This document shows, piece after piece, positions 1-8,365 of a stretch of 64,000 nt of DNA; the first letter of the stretch is position 1, and each line of letters begins with the position of its first letter. The notes beneath the pieces are model-generated. The model saw nothing but the letters and a program-made list of their open reading frames with translations, was not told the origin of the DNA and made no database searches. The stretch is from Streptomyces antibioticus (GTDB lineage: Bacteria; Actinomycetota; Actinomycetes; Streptomycetales; Streptomycetaceae). The stretch covers positions 841,568 to 905,567 of the forward strand of contig NZ_KQ948424.1 of the NCBI RefSeq assembly GCF_001514065.1, written 5' to 3'. A program made the position numbers and the translations under genes.

Positions 1-699
1 GCCGACCTCGAAGTCCAGGACCTGGACCTCGACCTTGCGCTGCGGAGCGGGCTTGCCCTCGGCCTCGGCGGCCTCGCGGGCGGCCTTCTCCTCGGCCTCC
101 GGGGCGAGCATCTTCACGATCTCGTCCAGGGTCAGCGGGTACGGGTCGTAGGCGTTGCCCACGAAGCCGGTGACGCCGGGGGTGTTGCGGACGACGCCCC
201 AGGACTCGTTCGTCAGGTCCATACGGACGAGGACGTAACCCGGGAGCTTGTTCTGCTTGATCGTCTTGCGGTCGCCGTTCTTGATCTGGACGACCTCTTC
301 CTGCGGCACCTCGGCCTGGAAGATGTAGTCCTCGACGTTCAACGAGACGGCGCGCTGCTCGAGGTTGGTCTTCACGCGGTTCTCGTAACCGGCGTAGGTG
401 TGGATGACGTACCACTCGCCGGGGAGGGTGCGCAGTTCCTCGCGCAGGGCGACGACGGGGTCGACCGGCTCGGCCGGCTCCTCCTCGACAGCCTCTTCCT
501 CGTCCTCGACGTCGCCGCCGGACTCGTCCTCGGCGTCTTCGTCCTCGACGTGGAGGGCGGCTTCCTCGGCGGGGTCGCCCGCCTCTTCATCGGCAGCCTC
601 GACCTCGTCCAGGTCCTCGTCCGCGCCCTCGACGATGTCGAGCTCGTCTTCCACGGACTCGTCCGGCTCGATGGCGTCGTTCAGGTTCTGGTCAGACAC
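1..699 (-). CDS. nusG: Transcription termination/antitermination factor NusG (3' end cut off by window)
   Basis: NusG binds RNA polymerase and couples transcription with translation and Rho. The visible 233 codons start at a GTG (MSDQNLND) and are open to the left edge, so the C-terminal KOW domain lies outside the window. Residues 1 to about 85 are an acidic, Glu/Asp/Ala-rich extension typical of Streptomyces NusG. The NGN core follows, with the recognisable [15 protein letters not shown] segment near residue 95 and [12 protein letters not shown] later. secE lies 81 bp upstream on the same strand, the usual secE-nusG pairing. Identification is firm; only the missing end limits it. Confidence 0.97.
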   Translation of the reverse strand, partial: MSDQNLNDAIEPDESVEDELDIVEGADEDLDEVEAADEEAGDPAEEAALHVEDEDAEDESGGDVEDEEEAVEEEPAEPVDPVVALREELRTLPGEWYVIHTYAGYENRVKTNLEQRAVSLNVEDYIFQAEVPQEEVVQIKNGDRKTIKQNKLPGYVLVRMDLTNESWGVVRNTPGVTGFVGNAYDPYPLTLDEIVKMLAPEAEEKAAREAAEAEGKPAPQRKVEVQVLDFEVG

Positions 700-780
700 G
701 GTGGCTGCTTCTTCCTGGATACATAGGGGTGGAACATGCGAAAGGGGCGCCGGTAACCACGGCGCCCTATCGCTCTGTGC

Positions 781-1068
781 TCAGCCGAAGACGTACTTGG
801 CAGCGTGGTTGAGTCCATAGTCAATCACGGTGACCAGACCGATCATGACGATCACGAAGACAATCACCACGGTCGTGTAGGTCGTCAGCTGGCTACGCGT
901 AGGCCAGACGACCTTGCGAAGTTCTGCGACGATCTGCCGGTAGAAGATGGCGAGGCGCTTCAGCGGGCCCTTCTTGGCACGCTTGCCACCCTTGCGGGCC
1001 TTCTTCTTCGACTCTTGCGCCTCATCCTGGGCATCAGGCGTATCGATGGAGCCCACGGCGTCCGCCAT
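781..1068 (-). CDS. secE: Preprotein translocase subunit SecE
   Basis: SecE is the small subunit of the SecYEG protein-export channel in the cytoplasmic membrane. The 95-residue product has a basic, Lys-rich N-terminal half (KKKARKGGKRAKKG around residues 21-35). The conserved amphipathic SecE segment follows (AELRKVVWPTRSQLTTYT), then one C-terminal membrane span rich in Val and Ile. Single-span SecE of this size is normal for actinobacteria. It precedes nusG and follows tRNA-Trp on the same strand, the conserved arrangement. Confidence 0.97.
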   Translation of the reverse strand: MADAVGSIDTPDAQDEAQESKKKARKGGKRAKKGPLKRLAIFYRQIVAELRKVVWPTRSQLTTYTTVVIVFVIVMIGLVTVIDYGLNHAAKYVFG

Positions 1069-1176
1069 TCGTCCTCACCTGTTCCCGGGTCGTGGCCGTG
1101 CCGCGCCCGGTCTGAGCCGCACGGCGGTGCATTGCTGTACGTACATGCGCACACATCCTGGCGAAGGTGTGTGTAG

Positions 1177-1249
1177 CAGGGCCGGAGGGACTTGAACCCC
1201 CAACCGCCGGTTTTGGAGACCGGTGCTCTACCAATTGAGCTACGACCCT
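1177..1249 (-). tRNA. tRNA-Trp (CCA anticodon)
   Basis: The minus strand folds as a 73-nt cloverleaf. The 7-bp acceptor AGGGTCG/CGGCCCT has discriminator G, the anticodon loop reads CTCCAAA giving CCA, and the T-arm is GGTTCAAGTCC. The 3' CCA is not encoded. It sits just upstream of secE on the same strand. Confidence 0.95.
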
Positions 1250-1474
1250 TTGTGGTTCCCCCCAAACGTACCGCATCCGCCCGAGTGCTCGGTGTGCACC
1301 GGATGAGTGCGGCCGCTGTGAGGCCAACGAGGTGAGAGTGTACGTGCTCCGGAGCCCAGCGTCGAACAGAAAGGGCCTGTGGGGACCGCGACGGCCGAAG
1401 ATCGTCCTGCCGACGGCCGCTCGGCCGCCGAAGATCACCCAGGCCACCGCGCCAATAGCCCTGTGAATCCGGAC

Positions 1475-1496
1475 GGTTGTTCAGTGGTTGTTCAGT
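1475..1496. repeat. Two tandem copies of an 11-bp direct repeat upstream of the aminotransferase
   Basis: The unit GGTTGTTCAGT occurs twice back to back, about 50 to 72 bp before the aminotransferase start. One helical turn of spacing would suit two protomers of a regulator on one face of the DNA, but no known regulator is recognised. Confidence 0.4.
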
Positions 1497-1546
1497 CTGT
1501 GAAACCCGCGTGCCGGGGGCGTTTCCGGTCTGAAACGATGGGCCCC

Positions 1547-2773
1547 ATGAGCGCTGCAACCTCTCCCACCGAGCGCCGGGTCTCCGCCCGAGTCGGCGCG
1601 ATCTCCGAGTCCGCCACCCTCGCCGTGGATGCCAAGGCCAAGGCCCTGAAGGCCGCCGGGCGCCCGGTGATCGGCTTCGGCGCCGGTGAGCCGGACTTCC
1701 CGACCCCGGACTACATCGTGCAGGCCGCCATCGAGGCCTGCTCCAACCCGAAGTACCACCGGTACACGCCGGCCGGCGGTCTCCCCGAGCTGAAGGCCGC
1801 GATCGCCGCGAAGACGCTCCGCGACTCCGGCTACGAGGTCGACGCGAGCCAGGTCCTCGTCACCAACGGTGGCAAGCAGGCCATCTACGAGGCCTTCGCC
1901 GCGATCCTCGACCCGGGCGACGAGGTCATCGTCCCGGCCCCGTACTGGACGACGTACCCGGAGTCGATCCGTCTCGCCGGCGGTGTCCCGGTGGAGGTCG
2001 TGGCCGACGAGACGACCGGCTACCGCGTCTCCGTCGAGCAGCTCGAGGCGGCGCGCACGGAGAACACGAAGGTCCTCCTCTTCGTCTCCCCGTCCAACCC
2101 GACCGGCGCCGTCTACACCCGCGCGCAGATCGAGGAGATCGGCCGCTGGGCCGCCGAGAAGGGCCTGTGGGTCCTGACCGACGAGATCTACGAGCACCTG
2201 GTCTACGGCGACGCCGAGTTCCACTCGCTGCCGGTGGTCGTGCCCGAGCTGGCCGACAAGACCATCGTCGTCAACGGTGTGGCGAAGACGTACGCCATGA
2301 CGGGCTGGCGCGTGGGCTGGGTCATCGGCCCGAAGGACGTGGTCAAGGCCGCGACGAACCTCCAGTCGCACGCCACCTCGAACGTCTCCAACGTCGCCCA
2401 GGTGGCCGCCCTCGCCGCCGTCTCCGGCGACCTGTCGGCCGTCGAGGAGATGAAGGAGGCCTTCGACCGCCGCCGCAAGACCATCGTGCGGATGCTCAAC
2501 GAGATCGACGGCGTGCTCTGCCCGGAGCCCGAGGGCGCGTTCTACGCCTACCCGTCGGTGAAGGCCCTGATCGGCAAGGAGATCCGCGGCAAGCGTCCGC
2601 AGGACTCGGTCGAGCTGGCCGCGCTGATCCTGGAGGAGGCCGAGGTCGCGGTCGTGCCGGGTGAGGCCTTCGGTACGCCGGGCTATCTGCGGCTGTCGTA
2701 CGCGCTGGGCGACGAGGACCTCGTCGAGGGTGTCAGCCGCATCCAGAAGCTGCTGGCGGAGGCACGGGACTGA
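1547..2773 (+). CDS. aspC: Pyridoxal-phosphate aminotransferase, aspartate aminotransferase type
   Basis: This is a fold-type I, class I/II aminotransferase, probably converting aspartate and 2-oxoglutarate to oxaloacetate and glutamate. The 408-residue product shows the substrate-end motif [15 protein letters not shown] near residue 42 and the [10 protein letters not shown] motif. The PLP-lysine segment is [17 protein letters not shown], with Ala where many relatives have Ser before the lysine. The start [11 protein letters not shown] was chosen over an ATG three codons earlier because family members begin close to it. An 11-bp direct repeat lies upstream and a strong terminator directly downstream. 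Confidence 0.92.
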   Translation: MSAATSPTERRVSARVGAISESATLAVDAKAKALKAAGRPVIGFGAGEPDFPTPDYIVQAAIEACSNPKYHRYTPAGGLPELKAAIAAKTLRDSGYEVDASQVLVTNGGKQAIYEAFAAILDPGDEVIVPAPYWTTYPESIRLAGGVPVEVVADETTGYRVSVEQLEAARTENTKVLLFVSPSNPTGAVYTRAQIEEIGRWAAEKGLWVLTDEIYEHLVYGDAEFHSLPVVVPELADKTIVVNGVAKTYAMTGWRVGWVIGPKDVVKAATNLQSHATSNVSNVAQVAALAAVSGDLSAVEEMKEAFDRRRKTIVRMLNEIDGVLCPEPEGAFYAYPSVKALIGKEIRGKRPQDSVELAALILEEAEVAVVPGEAFGTPGYLRLSYALGDEDLVEGVSRIQKLLAEARD

Positions 2774-2787
2774 CGTTCCGGTCCGTC

Positions 2788-2823
2788 GGAAGGGGCTCGC
2801 CTTGTGAAAGGCGGGCCCCTTCC
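2788..2823 (+). terminator. Rho-independent-type hairpin after the aminotransferase gene
   Basis: GGAAGGGGC and GCCCCTTCC arms with an internal near-perfect CGCCTT/AAGGCG extension form a long GC-rich stem 15 bp after the stop. As usual in Streptomyces there is little trailing T tract. Confidence 0.8.
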
Positions 2824-2893
2824 TTTGTGCGAGCAAGACCACGTTCGGGGAAAGCGCTACCGGGACGGCGGGGGCGTACGGCAGGATCGGCGA

Positions 2894-3934
2894 ATGGAGC
2901 GTGTACGTGATGTCTCTGAGCTGCCGAAAGCCCATCTGCACCTGCACTTCACCGGGTCGATGCGGCCCGGGACGGTTCTGGAACTGGCCGACAAATACGG
3001 TGTACGACTGCCCGACGCACTGACGGAGGCGCTGACCAGCGGGGAGCCGCCGCGGCTGCGGGCCACGGACGAGCGGGGCTGGTTCCGGTTCCAGCGGCTG
3101 TACGACGCGGCGCGTTCGTGCCTCAGGCGGCCCGAGGACATCCAGCGGCTGGTGCGGGAGGCGGCGGAGGAGGACGTCCGGGACGGCTCGGGGTGGCTGG
3201 AGATCCAGGTCGACCCGACGTCGTACGCCCCACGCCTCGGCGGGCTGATCCCGGCGCTGGAGATCATCCTCGACGCGGTGGAGACCACCTCGCGGGAGAC
3301 CGGGCTCGGGATGCGGGTGCTGGTGGCGGCGAACCGGATGAAGCACCCGCTGGACGCACGGACGCTGGCGCGCCTCGCGGTGCGGTACGCGGACCGGGGC
3401 GTCGTCGGCTTCGGGCTCTCCAACGACGAACGGCGCGGTATGGCGCGGGACTTCGACCGGGCCTTCGCCATCGCCCGGGAGGCCGGGCTGCTGTCGGCGC
3501 CGCACGGCGGGGAGCTGGCCGGTCCGTCGTCCGTACGGGACTGTCTCGACGACCTCGACGCGCACCGGATCGGGCACGGGGTGCGGGCCGCGGAGGACCC
3601 GCGGCTGCTCAAGCGGCTGGCCGACCGGGGTGTGACCTGCGAGGTGTGTCCGGCCTCCAACGTGGCGCTCGGGGTGTACGAGAAGCCGGAGGACGTGCCG
3701 CTGCGGACGCTGTTCGAGGCGGGGGTGCCGATGGCGCTCGGCGCCGACGACCCGCTGCTGTTCGGCTCACGGCTGGCGGCACAGTACGAGATCGCCCGGC
3801 GGCATCACGGTTTCACGGACCGGGAGCTGGCGGAGCTGGCCCGGCAGTCGGTACGGGGTTCGGCGGCGCCGGAGGACGTGAAGGCGAAGCTGCTGGCGGG
3901 CGTCGACGACTGGCTCAGCGGCCCGGTGTCCTGA
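2894..3934 (+). CDS. add: Adenosine deaminase family protein
   Basis: This metal-dependent hydrolase deaminates adenosine or a related purine to the inosine form in purine salvage. The 346-residue product has the TIM-barrel metal motif HLHLHFTGS at residues 13-21, HGGEL near residue 200, HRIGHGVR near residue 222 and GADDPLLFG near residue 281. Together these supply the zinc ligands and catalytic acids of the family. The start MERVRDVSELPK places the first HxH motif where relatives have it, so a longer upstream reading frame is not used. It converges on the next gene with a 20-bp overlap of 3' ends. Streptomyces has several paralogues, so exact substrate is uncertain. Confidence 0.88.
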   Translation: MERVRDVSELPKAHLHLHFTGSMRPGTVLELADKYGVRLPDALTEALTSGEPPRLRATDERGWFRFQRLYDAARSCLRRPEDIQRLVREAAEEDVRDGSGWLEIQVDPTSYAPRLGGLIPALEIILDAVETTSRETGLGMRVLVAANRMKHPLDARTLARLAVRYADRGVVGFGLSNDERRGMARDFDRAFAIAREAGLLSAPHGGELAGPSSVRDCLDDLDAHRIGHGVRAAEDPRLLKRLADRGVTCEVCPASNVALGVYEKPEDVPLRTLFEAGVPMALGADDPLLFGSRLAAQYEIARRHHGFTDRELAELARQSVRGSAAPEDVKAKLLAGVDDWLSGPVS

Positions 3935-4637
3935 GGTCGCGGTCGCGCGGTCCAGGTCCTTTGGGGGCGCCCGGCCTCTTGAAGTGGGCGTAGGGCGGAT
4001 ACGGCTTGAAGCAGATGTCCACCTCCAGCGGGTGCCCGCCGGTCCCGGGCGGTTCGGCGAGCGTGAAGGCCGTCATGAACGCCATGTGCCCCTTGGCGGC
4101 GTGCTTCTGAAGCGGTCCCCAACCGGCCGCGTAGGCGAACGCGGTGGCCATCTCGACGAAGAGGTCCCTGGTACCGAAGAGGAAGAGCGTCCGCGCGTGG
4201 GTGGCGTGCCGCAGCTCGTCCCGGGCGTCCGCGTGGGACCGGCGGGTGCGCCAGGACTCCATGTCCCGCGCGGTGCGGGCCTCGTCGGTGCGTACGGTCA
4301 GCGGGGTGCCGTGGATGAGGCGGCGGCGCAGCTCGGGCCATCGGCTCGCGCGGAGGCCGGCGCTGTCGTGGGCCAGGACGAGGTCGACGCGCTCGCCCCA
4401 GCCCTCGTCGGGCGGGACGCCGTCGCGCAGTGGGACGTGGACGATCGTGTGGCGCGAGTAGGCGGCGAAGGAGAACAGGCCCGCGAGCCGGTTCAGCCCG
4501 TCGTGATCACCGAGGAGCAGGCCGATCGGCTCGGGGGCGCTCAGCGAGGTGTGGCGGAGGGGGGTGCGGGGGCGGACGACGCGGTGGAGGTGGGGGCCGA
4601 TGCGGGGGGTGTACTCGGTGAGTCTCAGGCGCATCAC
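3915..4637 (-). CDS. Conserved hypothetical protein
   Basis: I do not recognise a family for this 240-residue protein. It starts with GTG or the adjacent ATG (MRLRLTEYTPRIGPHLHRVV). It has no signal peptide or membrane span, is rich in Arg, His and Trp, and contains a Phe/Tyr/Pro-rich C-terminal segment (CFKPYPPYAHFKRPG). Coding bias matches its neighbours. It faces adenosine deaminase convergently and is followed upstream by the 8-bp repeat block next to murB. Confidence 0.7.
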   Translation of the reverse strand: MMRLRLTEYTPRIGPHLHRVVRPRTPLRHTSLSAPEPIGLLLGDHDGLNRLAGLFSFAAYSRHTIVHVPLRDGVPPDEGWGERVDLVLAHDSAGLRASRWPELRRRLIHGTPLTVRTDEARTARDMESWRTRRSHADARDELRHATHARTLFLFGTRDLFVEMATAFAYAAGWGPLQKHAAKGHMAFMTAFTLAEPPGTGGHPLEVDICFKPYPPYAHFKRPGAPKGPGPRDRDLRTPGR

Positions 4638-4690
4638 TCAAGCGTTCCGGGCGGGTGCTGGGGGCGGCAACTGAGATTCCGTGCGACTGC

Positions 4691-4794
4691 GGGATCGCGG
4701 GACTACGGGACTGCGGGACTGCGGGACTGCGGGACTACGGGACTACGGGACTACGGGACTACGGGACTACGGGACTACGGGACTACGGGACTAC
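4691..4794. repeat. 8-bp tandem repeat array next to the murB stop codon
   Basis: Twelve near-perfect copies of GGGACTAC (three read GGGACTGC) run from 4699 to 4794, with degenerate copies before 4699. The last copy supplies the CTA that is the murB TAG stop on the minus strand. Because the unit is not a multiple of three it cannot be extending a protein, and it behaves like a replication-slippage array. Confidence 0.9.
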
Positions 4795-5846
4795 AGGGTC
4801 ACGCCTACCGTCACCGGTTCGTTGACGAGGGTGACGCCGAAGGTGCGGTGCACTCCGGCGACGACCTCGCGGGCGAGGGCGAGGAGGTCCTCCGTGGTCG
4901 CCTCGCCGCGGTTGGTGAGGGCGAGGGTGTGCTTGGTGGAGATGCGGGCGGGGCCGGTGCCGTAGCCCTTGGTGAAGCCGGCCTTGTCGATCAGCCAGGC
5001 CGCGGAGGTCTTGGTGTGGCCGGGTCCTGCGGGGTAGGCGGGCGGTTCGGCGTCGGGGCCGAGGTGCTGCTTCACGCGCGCGTGGAAGGCCGCGAAGTCG
5101 GTGTCGCTGAGGATCGGGTTGGTGAAGAACGAGCCGGCCGACCAGGTGTCGTGGTCGTCGGGGTCGAGGACCATGCCCTTGCCGGAGCGCAGCTTCAGTA
5201 CGGTCGCGCGGGCGTCGGCGAGGGGGACGCGGTCGCCGGGTTCGACGCCGAGGGCCCGGGCGGTCTCGGCGTACTTGAGGGGCGCGGAGAGACCGCCGGC
5301 GTCCTCGAGCTCGAAGCGGACGCGGAGGACGACGTACCGGTCGGGGTCGGCCTTGAAGCGGCTGTGGCGGTACGAGAAGGCGCAGTCGGCGTTGGCGAGG
5401 GTGACGGTGTCGCGGGTGACGCGGTCGTAGGCCGTGACGTGGGTGATCGTGGAGGCGACTTCCTGGCCGTAGGCGCCCACGTTCTGGATGGGGGTGGCCC
5501 CGGCGGAGCCGGGAATGCCGGCGAGGCACTCGATACCGGCGAGTCCGGCGTCCACGGTGCGGGTGACGGCGTCGGTCCAGACCTCACCGGCGGCGAGCTC
5601 CAGGTGGGTGCCGTCGAGTTCGATGCCCTTGGTGGCGATCAGGAGGGCGGTCCCGTCGAACCCCTTGTCGCCGATGACGAGGTTCGATCCACCGCCGATG
5701 AGCAGGAGCGGTGTACCGGTCTCGTCGGCCTCGCGGACGGCTGCGATCACCTCGGCGTCGGTGGTCGCGGTGACCAGGCGGGTGGCGGGGCCGCCGAGAC
5801 GGAAGGTGGTGAGCGGGGCGAGGGGGGTGTCGTGTCGTTCCTGCAC
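4791..5846 (-). CDS. murB: UDP-N-acetylenolpyruvoylglucosamine reductase (MurB)
   Basis: MurB is the NADPH- and FAD-dependent enzyme that reduces enolpyruvyl-UDP-GlcNAc to UDP-MurNAc in cytosolic peptidoglycan precursor synthesis. The 351-residue product shows TTFRLGGPA near residue 13, the FAD loop LLLIGGGSNLVIGDKGF, GIECLAGIPGSAGATPIQNVGAYGQEV, and SAGSFFTNPIL near residue 236 holding the Ser that acts as proton donor. The C-terminal substrate loop is also present. The ATG start MQERHDTPLAP fits family length. An 8-bp repeat block abuts the stop. Confidence 0.96.
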   Translation of the reverse strand: MQERHDTPLAPLTTFRLGGPATRLVTATTDAEVIAAVREADETGTPLLLIGGGSNLVIGDKGFDGTALLIATKGIELDGTHLELAAGEVWTDAVTRTVDAGLAGIECLAGIPGSAGATPIQNVGAYGQEVASTITHVTAYDRVTRDTVTLANADCAFSYRHSRFKADPDRYVVLRVRFELEDAGGLSAPLKYAETARALGVEPGDRVPLADARATVLKLRSGKGMVLDPDDHDTWSAGSFFTNPILSDTDFAAFHARVKQHLGPDAEPPAYPAGPGHTKTSAAWLIDKAGFTKGYGTGPARISTKHTLALTNRGEATTEDLLALAREVVAGVHRTFGVTLVNEPVTVGVTL

Positions 5847-6067
5847 GGGTCAAGGGTACGTGGGCGCTGCCGCTGGGCTGAGCGTGGTGCGGTGCGGTGC
5901 GGTTCGGTGCGTTGGGGGTCGGGGCCGCGCCGGGGGGTGTCCGTCCTCGGAACGGCGCGGAATCGGTCACCTATAAAAGGGCGCCCGTGTTGACGCGCCA
6001 ACCGCTGCGGGCGGACACCCCCCGACACGTCCCCTCACCGCCGTACCCGGGTGCGGGTAACGTCCCC

Positions 6068-6110
6068 AGGGGCGCGGGGAACTGCGCGACCAGCCACGGC
6101 GGTGCCGCAC
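6068..6110 (+). repeat. Dispersed GC-rich intergenic repeat, copy 1
   Basis: The block AGGGGCGCGGGGAACTGCGC followed by GACCAGCCACGGCGG matches a repeat I remember as common between genes in Streptomyces. Its first 21 bp recur exactly, inverted, at 45547-45567, and its two halves recur at 49071-49141. Confidence 0.75.
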
Positions 6111-6119
6111 CCGCCCACG

Positions 6120-6155
6120 GCGAAGGGCCCCACCCTCGGGGGCGGGGCCCTTCGC
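6120..6155 (-). terminator. Terminator hairpin of the TetR-MFS transcription unit
   Basis: Arms GCGAAGGGCCC and GGGCCCTTCGC form a perfect 11-bp stem immediately after the MFS stop codon on the minus strand. Confidence 0.8.
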
Positions 6156-6161
6156 TCATGT

Positions 6162-7604
6162 TCAGGCCGCGATCGTCTCGCGCACCGGCGCCGTCTCCTC
6201 CGCCACCGACGCGTCCATCGCCCGCCGCCGCGGAATCACCAGCGCCGCAATCCCGGCGAGAGCGACGACACCGGCCCCGGTCACCAACGCCGGCCGCAGG
6301 CCTTCGACGAACGTCTGGCCGGTCTCGTAGCCACCCTGCGCCGAGAAGATCGACCCCATGATCGCGATCCCCAGCGCGCCGCCCACCTCGCGCAGCGCGT
6401 TGTTCGCCCCGGAAGCGATCCCCTGCTCCGAGCCCCGCACGCTGGACATGACCAGGTTGGAGGCGGGAGCGAAGAACAGCCCCATGCCGATTCCGCTGAT
6501 GATCAGTCCGGGCAGCTGGACGCTGTACGACGCGTCGACGGTGATGACCGACGCCAGGTATGCCAGTCCCGCCGCCTGGAAGAAGAGGCCGGTGGCGACG
6601 ACGGGGCGGCCGCCGATCCGGTCGGAGAGGATGCCGGCGATCGGGGCGACGAGCATCGGCATGCCCGTCCACGGCAGCATCCGCAACCCCGCCTCGGTGG
6701 GCGAGTACCCGAGCACTCCCTGCATGTACTGGCTGAGCAGGAAGATCGACCCGAACATGCCCAGGAACATCAGCAGACTGGCCGCGTTGATGCCGGAGAA
6801 GGCCCGCGAGCGGAACAGCCGCATCGGCAGCATGGGGTTCTTGGCGCGGGTGCTGTAGATCACGAAGCCGGCGAGGAGGGCGGCCCCTGCGAACAGGGCC
6901 GTGAGGACCAGGCCGTCCGTCCAGCCGTCCGCCGGGCCGCGGACCAGGCCGTAGACGATCCCGAAGAGCCCGCCGCTGGCGAGCAGCGTGCCGGGGATGT
7001 CGAGCGGGGCGCCCGTGCCGTACGACTCGGCGAGGCGGAGGCGGGCCAGGGGCAGCAGGGCGACGCCCAGCGGAACGTTCAGCCAGAAGATCCACTGCCA
7101 GGAGATGTGCTCGGTCAGGCTCCCGCCGATCAGTGGTCCGGAGGCCACGGCGAGTCCGTTCACCGCGCCCCAGATGCCGTACGCCATCCCGCGCTTGGCG
7201 GCGGGCACGGCTGCGGTGAGGAGGGTGAGGGTGAGCGGCATCATGATGGCCGCGCCGACGCCCTGGACTGCGCGGGCCGCGATGAGGCTGTCGATGCCGG
7301 GCGCGAGGGCCGCTCCCGCGGAGGCGGCGGTGAAGATCGTGATGCCGGTGAGGAAGAGCCGTCGACGGCCGAAGCGGTCGCCGAGGGCCGCGCCGAACAT
7401 GAGGAGGACGGCGAAGGTGAGGGTGTAGGCGCTCACCGTCCATTCCAGGTCGTGCAGCCCGCCCCCGAGATCCTTGCGGATGGAGGGCAGGGCGGTGGTG
7501 ACGACGAGGTTGTCGAGGGCCGCCATGAATCCGGCGACGCTGGTGATGACGAGGGCCCAGACCGTTCCCCCGCGTGACGTCCTGTCTGCGACTTGCTGTG
7601 ACAT
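6162..7604 (-). CDS. MFS multidrug exporter, DHA2 (14-span) family
   Basis: This 480-residue integral membrane protein is a proton-driven drug exporter of the EmrB/QacA type. Many hydrophobic spans are evident. Motif A appears as GDRFGRRRLFLTG after span 2 and a second copy as ILSDRIGGRPVV. WQWIFWLNVPLGV is the family hallmark near span 5. It starts with ATG 77 bp after the TetR gene on the same strand. An inverted repeat resembling the TetR operator lies just upstream, so local repression is likely. Substrate cannot be deduced. Confidence 0.88.
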   Translation of the reverse strand: MSQQVADRTSRGGTVWALVITSVAGFMAALDNLVVTTALPSIRKDLGGGLHDLEWTVSAYTLTFAVLLMFGAALGDRFGRRRLFLTGITIFTAASAGAALAPGIDSLIAARAVQGVGAAIMMPLTLTLLTAAVPAAKRGMAYGIWGAVNGLAVASGPLIGGSLTEHISWQWIFWLNVPLGVALLPLARLRLAESYGTGAPLDIPGTLLASGGLFGIVYGLVRGPADGWTDGLVLTALFAGAALLAGFVIYSTRAKNPMLPMRLFRSRAFSGINAASLLMFLGMFGSIFLLSQYMQGVLGYSPTEAGLRMLPWTGMPMLVAPIAGILSDRIGGRPVVATGLFFQAAGLAYLASVITVDASYSVQLPGLIISGIGMGLFFAPASNLVMSSVRGSEQGIASGANNALREVGGALGIAIMGSIFSAQGGYETGQTFVEGLRPALVTGAGVVALAGIAALVIPRRRAMDASVAEETAPVRETIAA

Positions 7605-7624
7605 AGCTCCCCCAGAGCCTAGAT

Positions 7625-7642
7625 AGTTATGGATTACTAACT
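7625..7642. promoter_or_regulatory. Candidate TetR operator before the MFS gene
   Basis: The dyad AGTTA..TAACT (minus strand AGTTAGTAATCCATAACT) shares the AGTTAGT half-site with the stronger dyad at 8259-8280. It lies about 20-40 bp before the MFS start codon. Confidence 0.5.
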
Positions 7643-7680
7643 TTCGCGCTCACGAAAAGGCGCCGACGACGCCTCGCGAC

Positions 7681-8250
7681 TCACTTCCGCAGCCGGCCCG
7701 TGTCCCGCGCCGACGGGTACATCCCCTCCCACACCCGGTGCTCGGGCGGAAACCCCATCGCGACCAGGCAGTTGATGAGCATCCCGTACGCCAGAAAGTT
7801 CGTCGTCTCGCCCGCGTCGGCGCCCAGCGGCAGATGGACCGTGTCCCACAGCCGCATCCAGCCCTCCCGCACGGCCGCCCCGAACTCGTGGTCGCCCTCC
7901 TCCTCGGCGGCGCCGACGGCGACGTACATCTGCATCTGCATCAGCAGCCGCTCCGGATGCTCCGCGATGACCTTGGTGTACGCGTTCGCCATGGCATGCA
8001 GGGCCTCTTCGCCCCGGAGCCCCTCGGCGGCCTCGTCGAAGGTGCGGATCGTTTCCTCCACACACCGCGCCGCCGCCGCCAGGAAGATCGCCTTCTTGCC
8101 GGGGAAGAGCCGGAAGAGATACGGCTGCGAGACCCCGACCCGCTTGGCGATCGCCTCGGTCGAAGTGCCGTGGTAACCGCCACGGGCGAACTCGATCGTC
8201 GCCGCGCGGATCACGCTCTCGCGCCTCTCCTCTGCGCTCATCCTGACCAT
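7681..8250 (-). CDS. TetR/AcrR family transcriptional regulator
   Basis: The 189-residue repressor has an N-terminal helix-turn-helix (residues 10-55: RRESVIRAATIEFARGGYHG, then AIAKRVGVSQPYLFRLFPGK), the canonical TetR pattern with the recognition helix around SQPYLFRLF. The C-terminal ligand domain is less conserved. It lies 5' of the MFS exporter gene on the same strand. Matching inverted repeats before both genes suggest it controls itself and the exporter in response to an unknown compound. Confidence 0.9.
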   Translation of the reverse strand: MVRMSAEERRESVIRAATIEFARGGYHGTSTEAIAKRVGVSQPYLFRLFPGKKAIFLAAAARCVEETIRTFDEAAEGLRGEEALHAMANAYTKVIAEHPERLLMQMQMYVAVGAAEEEGDHEFGAAVREGWMRLWDTVHLPLGADAGETTNFLAYGMLINCLVAMGFPPEHRVWEGMYPSARDTGRLRK

Positions 8251-8258
8251 GCCCAGTA

Positions 8259-8280
8259 AGTTAGTACTTAATCACTAACT
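8259..8280. promoter_or_regulatory. Inverted-repeat operator upstream of the TetR gene
   Basis: Perfect 7-bp arms AGTTAGT and ACTAACT are separated by 8 bp, 9 bp before the TetR start. This is an unusually AT-rich island in GC-rich DNA, as expected of a TetR autoregulatory operator. Confidence 0.7.
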
Positions 8281-8315
8281 ACGTCAAGGGGTTGCGCGGC
8301 GGGAGAAGAGAACAG

Positions 8316-8350
8316 GTAAGGGGCGCCCCGCCATGGAGGGCGCCCCTTAC
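8316..8350 (-). terminator. Terminator hairpin downstream of hadB
   Basis: Perfect 13-bp arms GTAAGGGGCGCCC and GGGCGCCCCTTAC lie 15 bp beyond the hadB stop on the minus strand. Confidence 0.8.
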
Positions 8351-8365
8351 TCGGCATGCTGTCCG

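Larger units (their letters stand above)
5847..6161. other. Intergenic region between murB and the MFS exporter gene
   Basis: About 315 bp without a gene. It contains a dispersed Streptomyces-type repeat (6068-6110) and the MFS-gene terminator (6120-6155). The part upstream of murB, including an AT-richer CCTATAAAAGG patch near 5972, probably carries the murB promoter, but no clear consensus could be assigned. Confidence 0.5.

Noticed and set aside
1379-1546. N-terminal extension of the aminotransferase
   Set aside because: The codons upstream of 1547 contain the direct repeats and no conserved residues, so they are treated as 5' untranslated DNA.
4691-4794. CRISPR-like repeats
   Set aside because: Units are only 8 bp with no spacers.
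5972-5982. TATA-like CCTATAAAAGG as a promoter
   Set aside because: No matching -35 element at good spacing could be seen for murB, so no promoter was called.
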